Positions 35,835 through 49,294 of a DNA stretch of 64,000 nucleotides are shown one piece after another. The position numbers and the translations under genes were made by a program. This DNA comes from Oscheius tipulae (Eukaryota; Nematoda; Chromadorea; Rhabditida; Rhabditidae). Location of the stretch: NCBI GenBank assembly GCA_037178975.1, contig JASJZH010000006.1:3038001-3102000 (forward strand), read 5' to 3'. The notes beneath the pieces are model-generated. The model was not told where the DNA came from, did not search any database, and worked only from the letters and a program-made list of their open reading frames with translations. The stretch's first letter is position 1, and each line of letters starts with the position of its first letter.

Positions 35835-36329
35835 TTAGCTCATTGCTTCCGAGTGCAACTGTTGCCATTTTTCACGTGAACTACATCCTTTGACCTGTGT
35901 CGCTAGGTACTCACGGCGATAGCAAAGGGCAAAGTTGAAAAATATGTCTGATCCAGAAACGGGTTCTAGAATGTTCAATCTCTGAAAGAGGAAGTCGCTT
36001 TCTTCTGCAATTTATAATTTACAATTTTGTTTACTTCTCCGAGGTCAATATTTGCACGACCAGGTAACCTAGGTGATTGGTCCGAGAGAGACTGCAGAAA
36101 ACCAAAGATTCCTCCTCCGGTTGTTGTGTTTTCTTTGCTGGCGAGCTGTGCAGCTTTTGCCAACAGCCAGCGAAGGTGTGTTCATGTTTAAAGAAACGAG
36201 TTCCTTTTACTCAAGCAAGACGCAAAGTTATGTGTGTTCTGCCATTTTTTTGTTTCTCTCACAGATAAAGTTAAAAGTTTCATCATCCATTGTAAGAGTT
36301 CCAACGGAAGTGATATATGAAGTGAGCAT
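35835..36329 (-). CDS. tentative small gene, unknown product
   Basis: A possible two- or three-exon gene. An exon with MLTSYITSVGTLTMDDETFN could end at a gtgaga donor (about 36261) and join at ggcaaaag (about 36154) to AAQLASKENTTTGGGIFGFL, followed by QSLSDQSPRLPGRANIDLGE. After a 30-base in-frame insert the ORF ends KKATSSFRD near 35975; an alternative frame runs further. The start is 35 bases past the stop of the next gene upstream, so the pair could be a nematode operon. No family recognised. Confidence 0.35.
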
Positions 36330-36363
36330 GATACCGCAATTATTATATATTCTAATGCACTTC

Positions 36364-36705
36364 CTAGATGCCAACAAAGTCCCCTTTGTTTGGACAAAAC
36401 AAGTACCTCTTTGAATTCGGCTGGTATTCAAACTTATAATCAAAGCCTAAAAACTACGCCCATTCCCGGCGGCCTCTTTTCTCCAATCGATACGACGTAC
36501 ATATTTTTTTTGGGACTGCCCCCTCGGAATTCAGTGCTCCAAGTGAGCTGCCGTCTGGCGCTTCCTTAATCCTCTCTCCGAGAGTTCTGCAACTTTTGAC
36601 AAAATAACAAAGATTGTTGTCATCTGTCGTCTTGCGCGGCTTCCGCAGAGATTTTAGGATTCCCCAATTGTTCTTTCCTCTGAAATGCTTAAGCAAGCGG
36701 ATCAT
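36364..36705 (-). CDS. small basic protein, unknown
   Basis: Two exons joined by an intron of about 50 bases (gtacgtcgtatcg to gtagtttttag) give about 96 residues: MIRLLKHFRGKNNWGILKSL, RKPRKTTDD and later LGERIKEAPDGSSLGALNSE, ending PNKGDFVGI. The amphipathic basic N-terminus without acidic residues would suit a mitochondrial presequence, which is inference only. It is divergent from the plus-strand gene at 36769 with a 63-base gap between start codons. Confidence 0.5.
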
Positions 36706-36768
36706 TATTTTGTCCTTTCTTCTGTTTTGCACACATATTTGAATAAAATTCATGTATTTCAGGTAGAC
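36706..36768. promoter_or_regulatory. 63-base bidirectional promoter gap
   Basis: Only 63 bases separate the start codons of two divergent small genes. It holds a pyrimidine tract on the minus-gene side and a probable trans-splice acceptor (gtatttcag) on the plus side. If both genes are real, both core promoters must lie here or overlap the other gene. Confidence 0.4.
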
Positions 36769-37170
36769 ATGAGTGATAAGGTGGAGCAGGACGTTCCGAA
36801 AGGCTTGTCTTTGACTGACAAATTAGAGTCAAACAAGGCATACTCGCTGTTAGGCTGGCAAACAACTAGTTTCCAGAAAAGCTTTCCAACCGAGAAGAAG
36901 GAACCCAAATCCGATCTCTCCTGCTCTGAGAAAAAGAAGAAGAAGGAAACAACAAAGCATGGCATGTCTATCAAAGAACGTTCTTGGGAGGATATGGTAC
37001 ATTCACCCAAAATCTAAAACCGTTTTAATTAGGTGATTACGCCTATGGCGGGAATCCCGCCGCTCAATTGCTCTCCACCATACCGGCCACGCAAATCGCA
37101 ACCGCTGCCCTATGCGGAGAGCCCTGAGGACGAGGAAGAGTTGATATTCCAGCTGGAGATGGACTACTAA
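36769..37170 (+). CDS. small charged protein, unknown
   Basis: Two exons (36769-36996 and 37033-37170) with a 36-base intron give 121 residues. The start follows a tttcag acceptor by six bases. The first half is Lys/Glu/Ser-rich (SEKKKKKETTKHGMSIKERS) and the second is Pro-rich, then acidic: VITPMAGIPPLNCSPPYRPR, then PYAESPEDEEELIFQLEMDY. Both halves look disordered, and the conserved-looking C-terminal acidic helix could be a docking motif. I do not recognise the family. Confidence 0.65.
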
Positions 37171-37520
37171 TTCTTCTCCCCCCACCCCGTGTACTTTAGC
37201 GTCTTTGTACATTTTACATTACAGTCTGGTCCGATCTCGTGTATCCAAGTTGCTTGTCGATCTGAAAAATACGGTTTTTGTACGAGGAATAAATGTTGAA
37301 TTCAGTTGCTCACAGAGAATTGCCAGCCCGGGCGTCCCCAGACTCTTATCGGGACACGTAGCACTACTCGAACATTTGCTGCACGCTTTTGTTCTACTCT
37401 AAATTTTTTCTAATTGGTCGCAAGCCAATGTTTTTCAAGTTGTCCTTGGCCGCGACGCTGACCTAGATCCGACAAACGGTCGACCACTCACCTATTCGCC
37501 TGTCCAAACTCCCCGGTTTA
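37171..37520. other. intergenic region and TXNDC12 promoter
   Basis: This 350-base stretch has an aataaatg sequence near 37290 that suits the end of the preceding transcript. A GC-containing segment (ccttggccgcgacgctgacc) lies about 80 bases before the next start. No gene seen. Confidence 0.5.
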
Positions 37521-38458
37521 ATGAAAATTCTGCTACTATTCGCTCTTTTCCTTGCCATCTTGGCTGAAAAAAAAGATGCAAAGAAGGAAAAGAAGGTAGA
37601 TCTTTCTCACGGTATTTGTTTTTCATTCCTTGTTTGCTCAACTAATGTACTAGGCTTTCGCACCGAAATCGACTGGGTGCCATTCGACAAAGCCATTGGT
37701 GTTGCCAAGGATTTGAATAAGCCAATTTTCTTCCTCATTCACAAGACATGGTGTGGAGCTTGCAAGAGTAAGCGTGTTACCAAATAGGTCATCTTTTCAA
37801 CAGACTTGAGAAGAGAGTTCAACAGCAACCCTAAAATGGGAGATCTCATCGACATCTCAAAGAAGTTCGTCATGGTAAACGTTGAAGACGATGAAGAGCC
37901 GGAAGATGCCAAGTACTCTCCAGATGGCGGATACATCCCACGTATTCTTTTCCTCGGTAGTTTTCTGTTAGAGGTGACACCAAATTTAAACTTTAGATAC
38001 CGATGGTGAGCCTCTGGAGACGAACAACGGCAAACGTTACAAGAACAATGCCTACTTCTACCCAGTAATCAACCAAGTCTTCGAGGGTATGGAGAACGCT
38101 CTTAAGGAGTTTGCCGAGCTCGAGGCTCAGGACGAGACAGCAGCCAAGGTACGTTTTAGATGAACATACATAGAAGTTTCTTTAGCAGGGAGAGTCTGCC
38201 GCTGAAAAGCCCGAAGATATAGCCGAAGAGGAAGAAGTGGAACAGGAAGAAACGAAGGAAGAGAAGGAAGAAGAAGTGATAAAGGAGAAGAAGGAAACCA
38301 AGAAGGAGAAGAAGGAAGAGAAAAAGAAGGACGAAGTAAAAAAGGATAAAAAGGAGAAAAAAGATGCCAAGAAGGACAAGAAAGAGAAAAGCAAGAAGGT
38401 AAAAACGTTCGTGATAAATCTATACATGGCTTTTCAGGAGGATAAGGATGAGCTCTAA
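37521..38458 (+). CDS. TXNDC12: ER thioredoxin-like protein (TXNDC12/ERp18 family)
   Basis: The signal peptide MKILLLFALFLAILA leads to a thioredoxin fold: GFRTEIDWVPFDKAIGVAKD, the active site KTWCGACK, GDLIDISKKFVMVNVEDDEE and YIPRILFLDTDGEPL. The WCGAC disulfide motif matches TXNDC12, an ER oxidoreductase. The protein ends EDKDEL, an ER-retrieval signal. Between fold and signal is an insert of about 80 residues made almost only of Lys and Glu (38190-38400), absent from vertebrate TXNDC12. Four short introns are visible; the last splits the KDEL tail from the Lys/Glu tract. A polyadenylation signal aataaa lies at 38506-38511. Confidence 0.92.
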
Positions 38459-39487
38459 TGCAACTAACTCTCTCGGGTATAATTTATAGTGTCTTTTTTT
38501 CGGAGAATAAATGTTTATATCTCTCCCAGTTGTTCCGGTAACTCCCAACGGGCTGATAAGTTACACTCCGCTTCTCCTGCAACAAACAATAGCCGTGAAT
38601 TTTATGATGAGACCAACACGCGTCAGTTGGGTTGACTTGCAGATATTGTTGGGAGCAATTGCTTACTCTCTTTTTTGCCTAATTCTCGCTTGTTGTGTAT
38701 TTGGTGGTTTCATTATAGGAGTGGTACCGCCTGAGGCGACGAGTCTTGGAAGATTTTTTTATTTGTTTCAAAAAAACATCTCTCATCATTAATGATGGTG
38801 TTTTTCCTTTCAATTTGTTGTAGATGTCTTTCATCTATCTGTCAAGTCGTTTCGTGCCTACCCACGATGAGAGAGTTCATCACGTCGAAGGACTCGATAA
38901 GTGTCTGTTCCTGTCAAGGAGGACCTCGGACCGCCACGACGATTTCCGTTTCCCTTCACTTTCTTCCCTAACTCGCATAAGCATGAATGAGCACATTGGG
39001 CGTTTAGAGCCGCTCAGATTATGAAGATGGAATGGATTTCCTCAAAAGTTGTTCAGGCGGACTTCATTAGCCACGCTGACGCAATAATTGCGGTCTTCCT
39101 TCAACAGTCGATTCTCGTCGAATCTCTTTCCGTGCTCTCTATTCCTCTGTCTCTCCTAAATAATGATTGTCGTGAACTAGGCGCGGATGTAATTCATTAT
39201 GTTCTCTGTCTCCCTTGCCGCCAACTTCTCTCAATTCATCGCTGTTAGCCATACCACCCCTTTTGATTGAGCCACGTCTTTCTTAGAGCCGTTCCATTTA
39301 CGCCTTGTGAGCCGTCCCGCCGCCAGCTATTTTTCCACATTTACTGCCTTTCCGATCACATTGGAGGTCCTTAATCTTCCATTGAGAAACGCTTTGCCTC
39401 GAATATCAGTGAATGGGCTCTAGGGGGAAGCGCGATAATCTGGATGACGGCGTTATGAGCGCCTGCTAGAATCCTGTCTCTCAACTA
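38459..39487. other. intergenic region with a weak membrane-protein ORF
   Basis: An open frame at 38511-38789 encodes one hydrophobic helix (ILLGAIAYSLFCLILACCVF) from an internal ATG at 38604. It starts inside the preceding polyadenylation signal and has no clear continuation, although a tttgttgtag acceptor-like site occurs at 38813-38823. I leave it as an unresolved possible exon. The GC-rich stretch 38900-39470 has no supportable coding. Confidence 0.35.
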
Positions 39488-40389
39488 ATGGAGAAGGCTT
39501 CCTCAACAAGTGCTCCTCTGAACTGGACAAAAATCACTGCGACGACGACACCTCCGCCTAAAAAAGGTACGTATTGATAGTATTGTAACCTAATAATGTT
39601 TTCAGACGAGGCGTCTGATCTCTTTTTCTATCTCTCGGTCGTCTCACCACTGGTTTTCTGCTGTTTTGCCATTTTCCTTTGTGCTCTCAACAGTGTCTGG
39701 AAAACAAGGAAAAAACTAGAGTACGTTAGAGGAACTGTGTCGCTCACAATAGAGAAAGCAGTTCTTTTTTGAGAGTAAACGATTGTGATTCATCGAGGCT
39801 CAATCAGTTCAAGCGTTTTTGAGCTTTCAGTATCTTCACGAATCCGTTAAAACATACTTAAAAGAACAAAAACATCTGTAAATGTTTTCCGGGTTTTTTT
39901 TGCGTAGGCTAACATACATTCTATTGACGTGTGATTGATTTCCTTGGCCTCATTACACTCCATGATCCATTGTTAATTTCCGTCATAATCTCCTACGATT
40001 AGAAGATCCACCGAGTAAAAGTTGCGCAGGTGACAGAAAAAAAACCACAAGCCATTTTGTATGAGATTCAAATGGTATTCAAGAATGAAGATACTAGACT
40101 ATAACCAAAGTAATATCACAACAAAATGATATGTTTCAGAGAGCTGAACAAAGTGGCAAAACCAGAGCCTTCGGAATACACAGAGTTTACTATTGACTTA
40201 ACAACCAAAGTGGACTCTTGTGTTGAATTGTCTTCTGTACAAGTACATAATGTTCCAGTTTGTTTTACAGCCCTGTTTTCAGGAATCTGTCCTTTTGTAA
40301 AAGTCATACTTAGCGGTCCCAAAGAGCTGGCTGGTGGATTTACGGTGAATCATATACGCGAGATGGAATCAATGTCGTCAAATAAATAA
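39488..40389 (+). CDS. small single-pass membrane protein, unknown
   Basis: Three exons: 39488 to about 39568, about 39606-39719, and 40140-40389; the second intron is about 420 bases. Product about 148 residues: a Ser/Thr-rich N-terminus with an NWT glycosylation sequon, one transmembrane helix (FYLSVVSPLVFCCFAIFLCA), a basic stop-transfer segment (VWKTRKKLEELNK) and a C-terminal domain with several Cys. The arrangement suggests a type I/III membrane protein with no cleaved signal. No family recognised. The two exon joins keep frame, which supports the gene. Confidence 0.55.
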
Positions 40390-40840
40390 TCCCATGTTTA
40401 CTCAATAAAGTGTATTTCGTTTTCTAGTGTCCAAGTCTGAGTTCCGTGGATCACAGAGGATGGAACGCGGTGCGGTAATTGTCAAAACCAGTTCTCATGT
40501 TCACACCAGCACCTCATTTTGCAAACGTGCAACGCGCTATATTTCTTTAGAGGTGACATGGATCGTCTTCCAAAAATGGGGACCTTTGCCGCTGACAGGT
40601 GTTCAACATGCATGAGAACCGCCTGGGGCAGACGGATGCCAACATGATGCTATCCACGAATCAATGCTCAGCTATGGCAATCCCCATTCATGGCCCGCCG
40701 TCTGCTCTCATTTTCGGTCCACGTTTAACCAATTCGTTTGTTCCCACCCCATTTCTCGCATCTTTATTGAGATGTGCATTCTCTACGAAGCAAATTGGTC
40801 TTTCTTTCAAGTCTCCCATGTTTGAAATTGTTATTTTAAG
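40390..40840. other. intergenic region
   Basis: An aataaag signal near 40404 marks the end of the membrane-protein transcript. The rest should be the promoter of the BTB gene, which has an attttaag acceptor just before its ATG. No other gene seen. Confidence 0.45.
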
Positions 40841-41442
40841 AAATGGGCGATTCTACACGAAGCACCTCTGATCTCATTGTACGGTTCAATGTTGGAGGTC
40901 GTATATTTGCCACTTTAAAAACAACTTTTCCAGCAGACTCGATCTTTTATAGGGTACGTCATTCTTTATCGTATTAACATGAGCCAACTTCAGTATTTTG
41001 TCAGTCGAACTAAGGAGATTCCGTTTGTTCTAGATAAAGATGGAGCTTATTTTGTGGATAGAGATCCAGACTCGTTAGTCTCGCACCCTTTCACTAATCT
41101 TTTGCCATTCAGATTTGGGACAATCTTGAACTTTTTCCGTCTTCGTAGAGCCAAGCAAATGTGGGAGACGTGCCTACCAAAAGACCCTGATCGTCTAGCT
41201 TTGCTTACCCAGGAAGTAAGTTTTCACGTTATTCACATAAAAACACTATTTAGGCAGAATACTTTTCGTGCCATCATCTTCGAGACCAGGCAATACTATT
41301 GTTGCAAGCATGCAGCGAGAAGTCAGATGCAACCTATGTGGCTGAGGTTTGCTGCTCAGGAAAATGCATAAATCTGTTTTAGGTACTAGCAAAAAGTGCA
41401 AGCTGTCCTCAGGGGTTCGATAACATTCTTGAGAATGCGTGA
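40841..41442 (+). CDS. KCTD-like BTB/T1 domain protein
   Basis: Five exons give about 130 residues, almost all of it one BTB (potassium-channel T1-type) domain: DLIVRFNVGGRIFATLKTTF, DSIFYRYFVSRTKEIPF, DKDGAYFVDRDPDSFGTILN, FFRLRRAKQMW, then AEYFSCHHLRDQAILLLQ. VRFNVGG and DRDPxxF-ILNxxR are T1/KCTD hallmarks. Proteins of this type form oligomers and often act as Cullin-3 adaptors. There is no channel segment and only a short C-terminal tail. All four joins keep the frame. Which KCTD subfamily it belongs to cannot be decided. Confidence 0.85.
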
Positions 41443-41714
41443 TCTTTCTTGCAATAAATACTTAAATATGCTCGAACTCTATATATATTCCCTAAAAATT
41501 CGAGTGGCCATGCAGACAAAGCAGAGCCACTTTGTTTTGTAATGAAGTGGCTCAAGAGATTCTGCGAAATCATGCTTTATCCAAAAAAGTAGACAATACA
41601 CGTGATAACGGAACATTATAAAGCTGCCAATGGGCAAGCAAAAATAATAAATTACTACAGCAGCGAGTCTCCAAATATAGAGATCTCAGTTTAGAGCTCA
41701 TGTGACAAGATGAC

Positions 41715-44111
<2,397 letters not shown>

Positions 44112-44375
44112 TGTAGTTGTTATTCAAGAGCTGGCTGGATAGTGGACTGAACTGACCGAGACGAGCACTCGTCTGCGTCTCCGAACTCTGCAGTGTCTGT
44201 CTCTGCCCTGGACGCAGCGTTGATTGGCCACGGAGCGCCCTGCCCCGCCTATTCAATACATTCAAATCCATGGTGGGAGCATAAAACGGGTCGAAACAAA
44301 GACATTGACATCCTAATGACTTTGTTCAAAAACAATTTATACAGCATACAACAACAGAATACTTTAGTATTGTAT

Positions 44376-46492
44376 TTAGCGATAAGGCTCTTCTATTAAA
44401 GCGCATAATCCTTCAGATTCTAAACAACCAAACCCTCTGGGACATTGGCTATCTTCGTTACACGGGGCACCCGTCTCGTAAATCATGCTGCCTTTACGGT
44501 TGCCTCTGAAACAGATAATTATGAAATTCAGCAATGAAACTTACGCTGGTCCGTAATGGCACACAAGATATCCCATTTCCGGGCAATTAACAACGGCACA
44601 GCCGAGCCGGAACGTTCTATCCCAGGCCATCTGGAACATCCCATAATTGCTGGTTGCTAACGAATATTACCTGGGTCCAGTGACCTACAGCTTTTCCCTT
44701 CTCTGCCCATAATTCATGAGAAAGGAGGTTGTCTTCTGGCACACCGACCTCTTCCAGTTCTTGCCACCATTTCTCAATGCCCTGAATATTTCATTAGAAT
44801 TGGGCTGACAGAAGGCCTGAATTATCGATTTGGGTATTTCCTAAGCAATTAGGTTGACTCGCGTGTTAATTCCTCACTAATGAGAATGGTTTGGGCAGCA
44901 GTTGGGCCATGAAATACAGCTGCAGACCACCGGTCTCACTTAGATTAAAAGGCGCGAAAGGTTGTAATAGCGGAATGACCTGGAGTGATGTTTTCTGACC
45001 AAACGAAAAGCAATAAGGAAGTAATACTTACGGTGTGCAATAGCTTCAATGGATTAGACCATATGAAAGAGGTCATGTACAGGTTCTGACCTTGATTCGG
45101 TCTCGTGGTCCAATCAGAATGGGCAAAAACACAATTCTCAGCCCATTCTTGAGCATATTCTTCCAGCAAACAGTCATACTCCTGAACTTTGAATAAGTGG
45201 TTGTTACAAGTAAAGAACCATTTTCAGCATCCGCTTAGCTCGGATCTGGGAAGAGTTTGTTTCACCGTTATACTCCAGACCTCGTGCCAATCGGGATCTT
45301 AAAAGACTTGGATAGAGCCATTCAGAAATGATTTGCCTGTAGTGATTATGTAAATCCAGAGCTGCTATCCGCACAGCATCGGTCATCTTTGTATTGTTTG
45401 GACACAACAAATTGCCACCATCATCTGAAACAATATACATCAAAGGACTTTCTTCAAATACCTGGCTCTTCTTGCGGCGCTACACACAATCCATCGTCTG
45501 TCTCACACTTTGAGTTTGGATAAGTAGAACAGTCGTCGTCCTTTTTACAGGCTTCTCCAGGTTCGTAGATCATTTCATTCTCACATTGTGCTCTGAATAT
45601 GAAAGAGTTTACATTTTCTGATGTCGTACTTGATGTTGTAGAGACAGGCAAAAGTTGCCTTTTTAGTCCTTGAACAAATTTGATAAGAACAGCCTATCTG
45701 CGTTGTTTTTCCTTTTGCCATCTGAAGATTTCATACAATGGCAACTTGAAAAGCGTACATTCGCCCAAGCATAGTATCCTTTAGAACTGAAGTATCGGTT
45801 TCGCGGATCATCGTTTCCTTGTAGTCGACCCTCCGTCCACCAATGTTTCAATGCTCTTCGAATGTTCTGGGTATGATTCCAGCCATCCCAATGCAACCAA
45901 AACCTGAAAAGAGACATAATATTTTTTTATCTACGACTTTACGTCTTGTACAACATGGAATCCGAGCGCAGTTCCACACCTGGCATGTATGATGAATTGC
46001 AGAATCTGATGTGGTTCCTTATTTTTGCTTCTAGTGCGCAACTCCACGACTGGAACGAGAAATTGATAGCAAGGAAAAAAGAACTCACAAGTCTGTACAT
46101 GTTGCGGCCCGTTTGCATCGTCCCGTTGAGATTCATCTGGTGGCCTTGAGCCAAGGAGCTACGGAGATCATTTTGAGTTTTGAGTATCATTTTACGATGG
46201 TCCATGGAAAGAATACTGTTCTCGCATGGCTCATCCAAAATTGCAGTTAACAGATCTAAAATAGCTTTGTTGAAAATTTGATCAATCTACCTTCATCTGC
46301 TTCTAGCGTACTATTTGTAGAATTTCCGAGATGGCTATGTCGTGTTTCTGATTCGACTTCGCCATCAATGATCACTTCTTCTCCACTACCTTCGGGACTC
46401 CATGCGGACTGAAATGTGTTGATCGCAACTACAGTAGTTGTACTCACATTTGATAGTCGACACAGAAAAGCTAAGAACAGTACAGGAAGCAT
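44376..46492 (-). CDS. secreted two-domain CAP/SCP protein (VAP/ASP-like)
   Basis: A signal peptide (MLPVLFLAFLCRLSNVS) precedes an N-glycosylated linker and two CAP domains, the layout of nematode double-domain ASP and VAP-1 secreted proteins. Domain 1 spans about 45,600-46,240 and ends in the Cys-rich knuckle YEPGEACKKDDDCSTYPN. Domain 2 spans 44,400-45,420 and contains DLHNHYRQIISEW, CVFAHSDW, the signature GHWTQMAWDRTFRLGC and YLVCHYGPAGN. It ends with a second knuckle (YETGAPCNEDSQCPRGFGC). Domain 1 reads GYYAWANMAKGKTTQIGC where domain 2 has GHWTQMAW, so it lacks the conserved His. Expression, and whether it acts in development or host interaction, cannot be told from sequence. Confidence 0.88.
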
Positions 46493-47030
46493 AGTGTGAT
46501 ATTTAGAATAGCATCGTAGTTAGATTTTTCGAATTGGAGTAAGAACCGCAATTTGTCACAGTTGTCACTGGAGGAATGGTCTGAAACCGCTGCCCACTAT
46601 TGTTACTTTTTGACGTGCTTTACTACATGTCATGGACTGATGATAGTGCATCAGGACCATCCATAAATGTCAAAAGGCAAGATTGAAGAGCAAACTATTT
46701 GGGAATTAAGCAAGAGAAGTATAGGCATAAGGAAAAGCAGATGAGGGGTGAAAAGGACAATGTGTTCCTTCTCGTCCTCTTTTATAACAAAAGGAGGCCT
46801 CAATGAACTCGGCCATCTGGTGTACCGGGTCAAACTGGTCAACTGCATCATGAGACAAAGTTCATCAAGACCTCTCACAGGTAAAGGAACATCTTCCGAA
46901 CGTCTGATCAAGAACTCACAAATTAGTTGATTGATTACACTAGAGGAAGTGGCACCGTTTGTAATAACATTAAGGATAAAAACAATGAAAATCGGTCAGG
47001 GTTTATGTGTCTAAAGGCAAAAAGGTTACT
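46493..47030. other. intergenic region
   Basis: This 540-base stretch should hold the promoter of the CAP gene. A few minus-strand pieces look exon-like (for example PVHQMAEFIEASFCYKRG near 46790-46850), but I could not join them in frame to a neighbour. Confidence 0.35.
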
Positions 47031-47406
47031 TTATTGTTCCACTATGGTGTTTGCGGTAGTTTGAAAGTAAAGCTGGTAGAAGTTAAAAGAACTACCAACC
47101 ATGGTTTTCATAAGGGAACCCCATTGAGAATGATATAGTAAGAAACCAGCAGACACTTGGAGGCAATCCGTAGCCACAAAGGGGTCGTGCTTCAGATCAC
47201 ATTGAAACGAGTTCCGGGTTAAGATGCATGTTACGTGCTGATAATGCCAAGAGACGAGACTGTACACTTAATGAACACAATTGAAGTTTAGTTACAAGCA
47301 GTCTCAAAAAAACACACAAACTAACTGTTAAAATAATAAATGCGACAATAAATAGAGTAGCAAAAGTAGCAACTATTGAAGTTCCAAGGAGACGATAGCT
47401 GATCAT
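47031..47406 (-). CDS. small membrane protein, unknown
   Basis: Exon 1 encodes MISYRLLGTSIVATFATLFI and VAFIILT, an N-terminal signal anchor. After a short intron (about 50-60 bases; the donor is ambiguous), exon 2 encodes YSLVSWHYQHVTCILTRNSF and later FVATDCLQVSAGFLLYHSQW. The stop codon overlaps an AATAAA signal (caataaag), which supports this as the gene end. Three Cys lie outside the membrane segment. No family recognised. Confidence 0.4.
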
Positions 47407-47670
47407 TTTAAATCTGGCTTCTCCACGGAAATATTAGCTGACAGCAAATGAACTTCTTTCTGGCGATCTAACTATCTGCCTTTCGTAGATTCCTGTTCTG
47501 CCCTAAGCACAGAATTACGACCCCTAAGGTGCGAACCGGTCAGACGACCTCAGTCAAAACCGCAAAACACTTATATTGATATCCCGTGACTTTTATCTAC
47601 AAAAAGAGAGAAATATAACAATGACAGTTTATGTAACACGTCGAGGTAATCTTGTGAACACAGAGTACTC

Positions 47671-48225
47671 TTACTTGAAGAGGCAGACGATGTCAACACG
47701 ACTGCTACAGGCTGAATAACCGCAGCCAAGACTTCCTGTACCGGTCGTCTGAACCATGTTTTCTGAAATATCACAAAGATAACGTACCCTAGTAGCTAGT
47801 TTAGCACCCTGATTGTTTTGAAAGTGACTCTGAACAACAGTAGCAGCAGAAGTTCCAGTGGTAAGAGGGAGACTAAACACGATCTTTGTGCCGAAATCTT
47901 TGTACAAACCTGAATTTCAATGACGTTTCGGAAGCTCCAGAGTTGGAAGGAGAGCAGGATGTTGCGTTGGCGGTGGCTTGCGATTCGAGAGTACAATCCC
48001 AATTGTAACTTTTTCCCTAATAAAAAATATAACATTTCGCCTGATTCTATACTTACGAATTGGTTTTGAGCAAAGGTAAGCATGGACTGTGTCATGGTAT
48101 CAGAGACGCCATTGGGGCAGACAGCATGGATACACTGACAACCTAAGAGCCAAAAGATGAAAAAGGACAGCAAGTTTACCGAAAAGGACAGCGACGAGCA
48201 CAATAATTGATGGTGAAGCTGTCAT
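47671..48225 (-). CDS. reduced CAP-like secreted protein
   Basis: Four exons with introns of 37-40 bases give about 140 residues. A signal peptide (MTASPSIIVLVAVLFGCQCI) is followed by MTQSMLTFAQNQFGKSYNWD, CTLESQATANATSCSPSNSG and, after the intron gtttgtac...gtgtttag, SLPLTTGTSAATVVQSHFQN. The end is MVQTTGTGSLGCGYSACSSR and VDIVCLFK. The NWDCxLExxA block and the GCG-C-V-C ending match the start and end of a CAP/SCP domain, but the central GEN and the GHxTQ His region are missing. It neighbours a full double-CAP gene, so it may be a decayed or specialised relative. Confidence 0.6.
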
Positions 48226-48377
48226 GACTGCGAAATTGGTTCGACTGAAATGAATACTGAGTGGTAGAGTAGGATTAGGCTGAGCAAAGCTGGAAAAGGG
48301 GGCAGAACGCACTGCGGTTAGTCAGTAGGTGTATTAAATGTCAAATATTGGATCAGCTTGTCTTTTGGCGCAGACTG

Positions 48378-48660
48378 TCACGATTCGTATTCTTCTCCCG
48401 GTGGACCTTTATATGTAGAGACAACACTTCCGGAATAATATTCATCTGAGTCACTGCACATACATAAAACAAAACCGTATTTTGCACCAAAGATAAAGTA
48501 GAAATGACTAATAAATGATAGATAATGATTACTTCGGACCAGAGTCCATTGTGAGAGATTTTCCGAAACGAGATAGTCGACTCGGGATTCCGATGGATCG
48601 CACATTCGCCAACGATATTTTCCGAGAACCATCGCTATCTCTCTGCTCGCGTCTCTTCAT
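48378..48660 (-). CDS. 67-residue basic/Ser-rich protein, unknown
   Basis: The ATG at 48658-48660 follows a tttcag acceptor by six bases. Exon 1 reads MKRREQRDSDGSRKISLANV and RSIGIPSRLSRFGKSLTM. After an 84-base intron, exon 2 reads DSDEYYSGSVVSTYKGPPGE, ending EEYES. The first half is Arg/Ser-rich with several basophilic-kinase-like sites and the second half is acidic. No domain is recognised; clean splice sites and frame support it. Confidence 0.6.
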
Positions 48661-49294
48661 TGCAACCTGAAAATTTGTGCCGTTCAGTATTGATGTTCCA
48701 GCTACAGAGTACTTGATGCTCTAATCTGCGTACTGTGCTCTAATACAATATTTTCCGAAGCCTGTTATCCAACGTGGATGCTTTATCCTGTTGATCTCTA
48801 ACATCAAAAATAAACCGCGTAAACCAAACATTCCATGACCTCAACAATCTGTGACTATTCAAAGAACAAGTGCTTGACTCGAACAGTCTCGGTCAGTGTC
48901 TATCAAAGTGCCTTACACAACGACATTCAAAACATCATGCAAAATTTCATTGATTACCAACAACAAGACAAGACACAAATGATGTCGAGCAAAATACACG
49001 TATGAACAATTAATTGGTAAGAGCTGAGAGATGAAGAATATAATACAAAGAATCCTTTGCTCCAGAAAAACGAAACATCTGTGCCCACTAAAAGAACCGT
49101 ATTTTGACTACTTTCCCTTTGGTTTGAGTTAGATACAAACGTGTGAAGAGTTTCTCCGAGCACCGACTGGGAATGACAGTGAACTGTTACATCTTGTATA
49201 AGTGTAAAATGGAAAGAACGACCTGTTAATAGAGAGAGAAGGATGCAGTGATAAAGTGTGGGATATGATATGCATATATGTGCAAGTGGGGGAA
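48661..49294. other. intergenic region
   Basis: This 630-base stretch contains the PLC-epsilon 3' UTR and the promoter of the small gene. The 114-codon minus ORF at 48954-49298 is Cys/Leu-rich and starts in the PLC-epsilon last exon in another frame; I do not call it. Confidence 0.45.

Noticed and set aside
38182-38427. Ser/Phe-rich minus-strand ORF
   Set aside because: It is antisense of the Lys/Glu tract of the TXNDC12-like gene; low-complexity shadow.
40235-40270. possible 28-base intron in the small membrane-protein gene
   Set aside because: It is shorter than any other intron here (about 36 bases minimum), and the frame is open without it, so the unspliced reading to 40389 is preferred.
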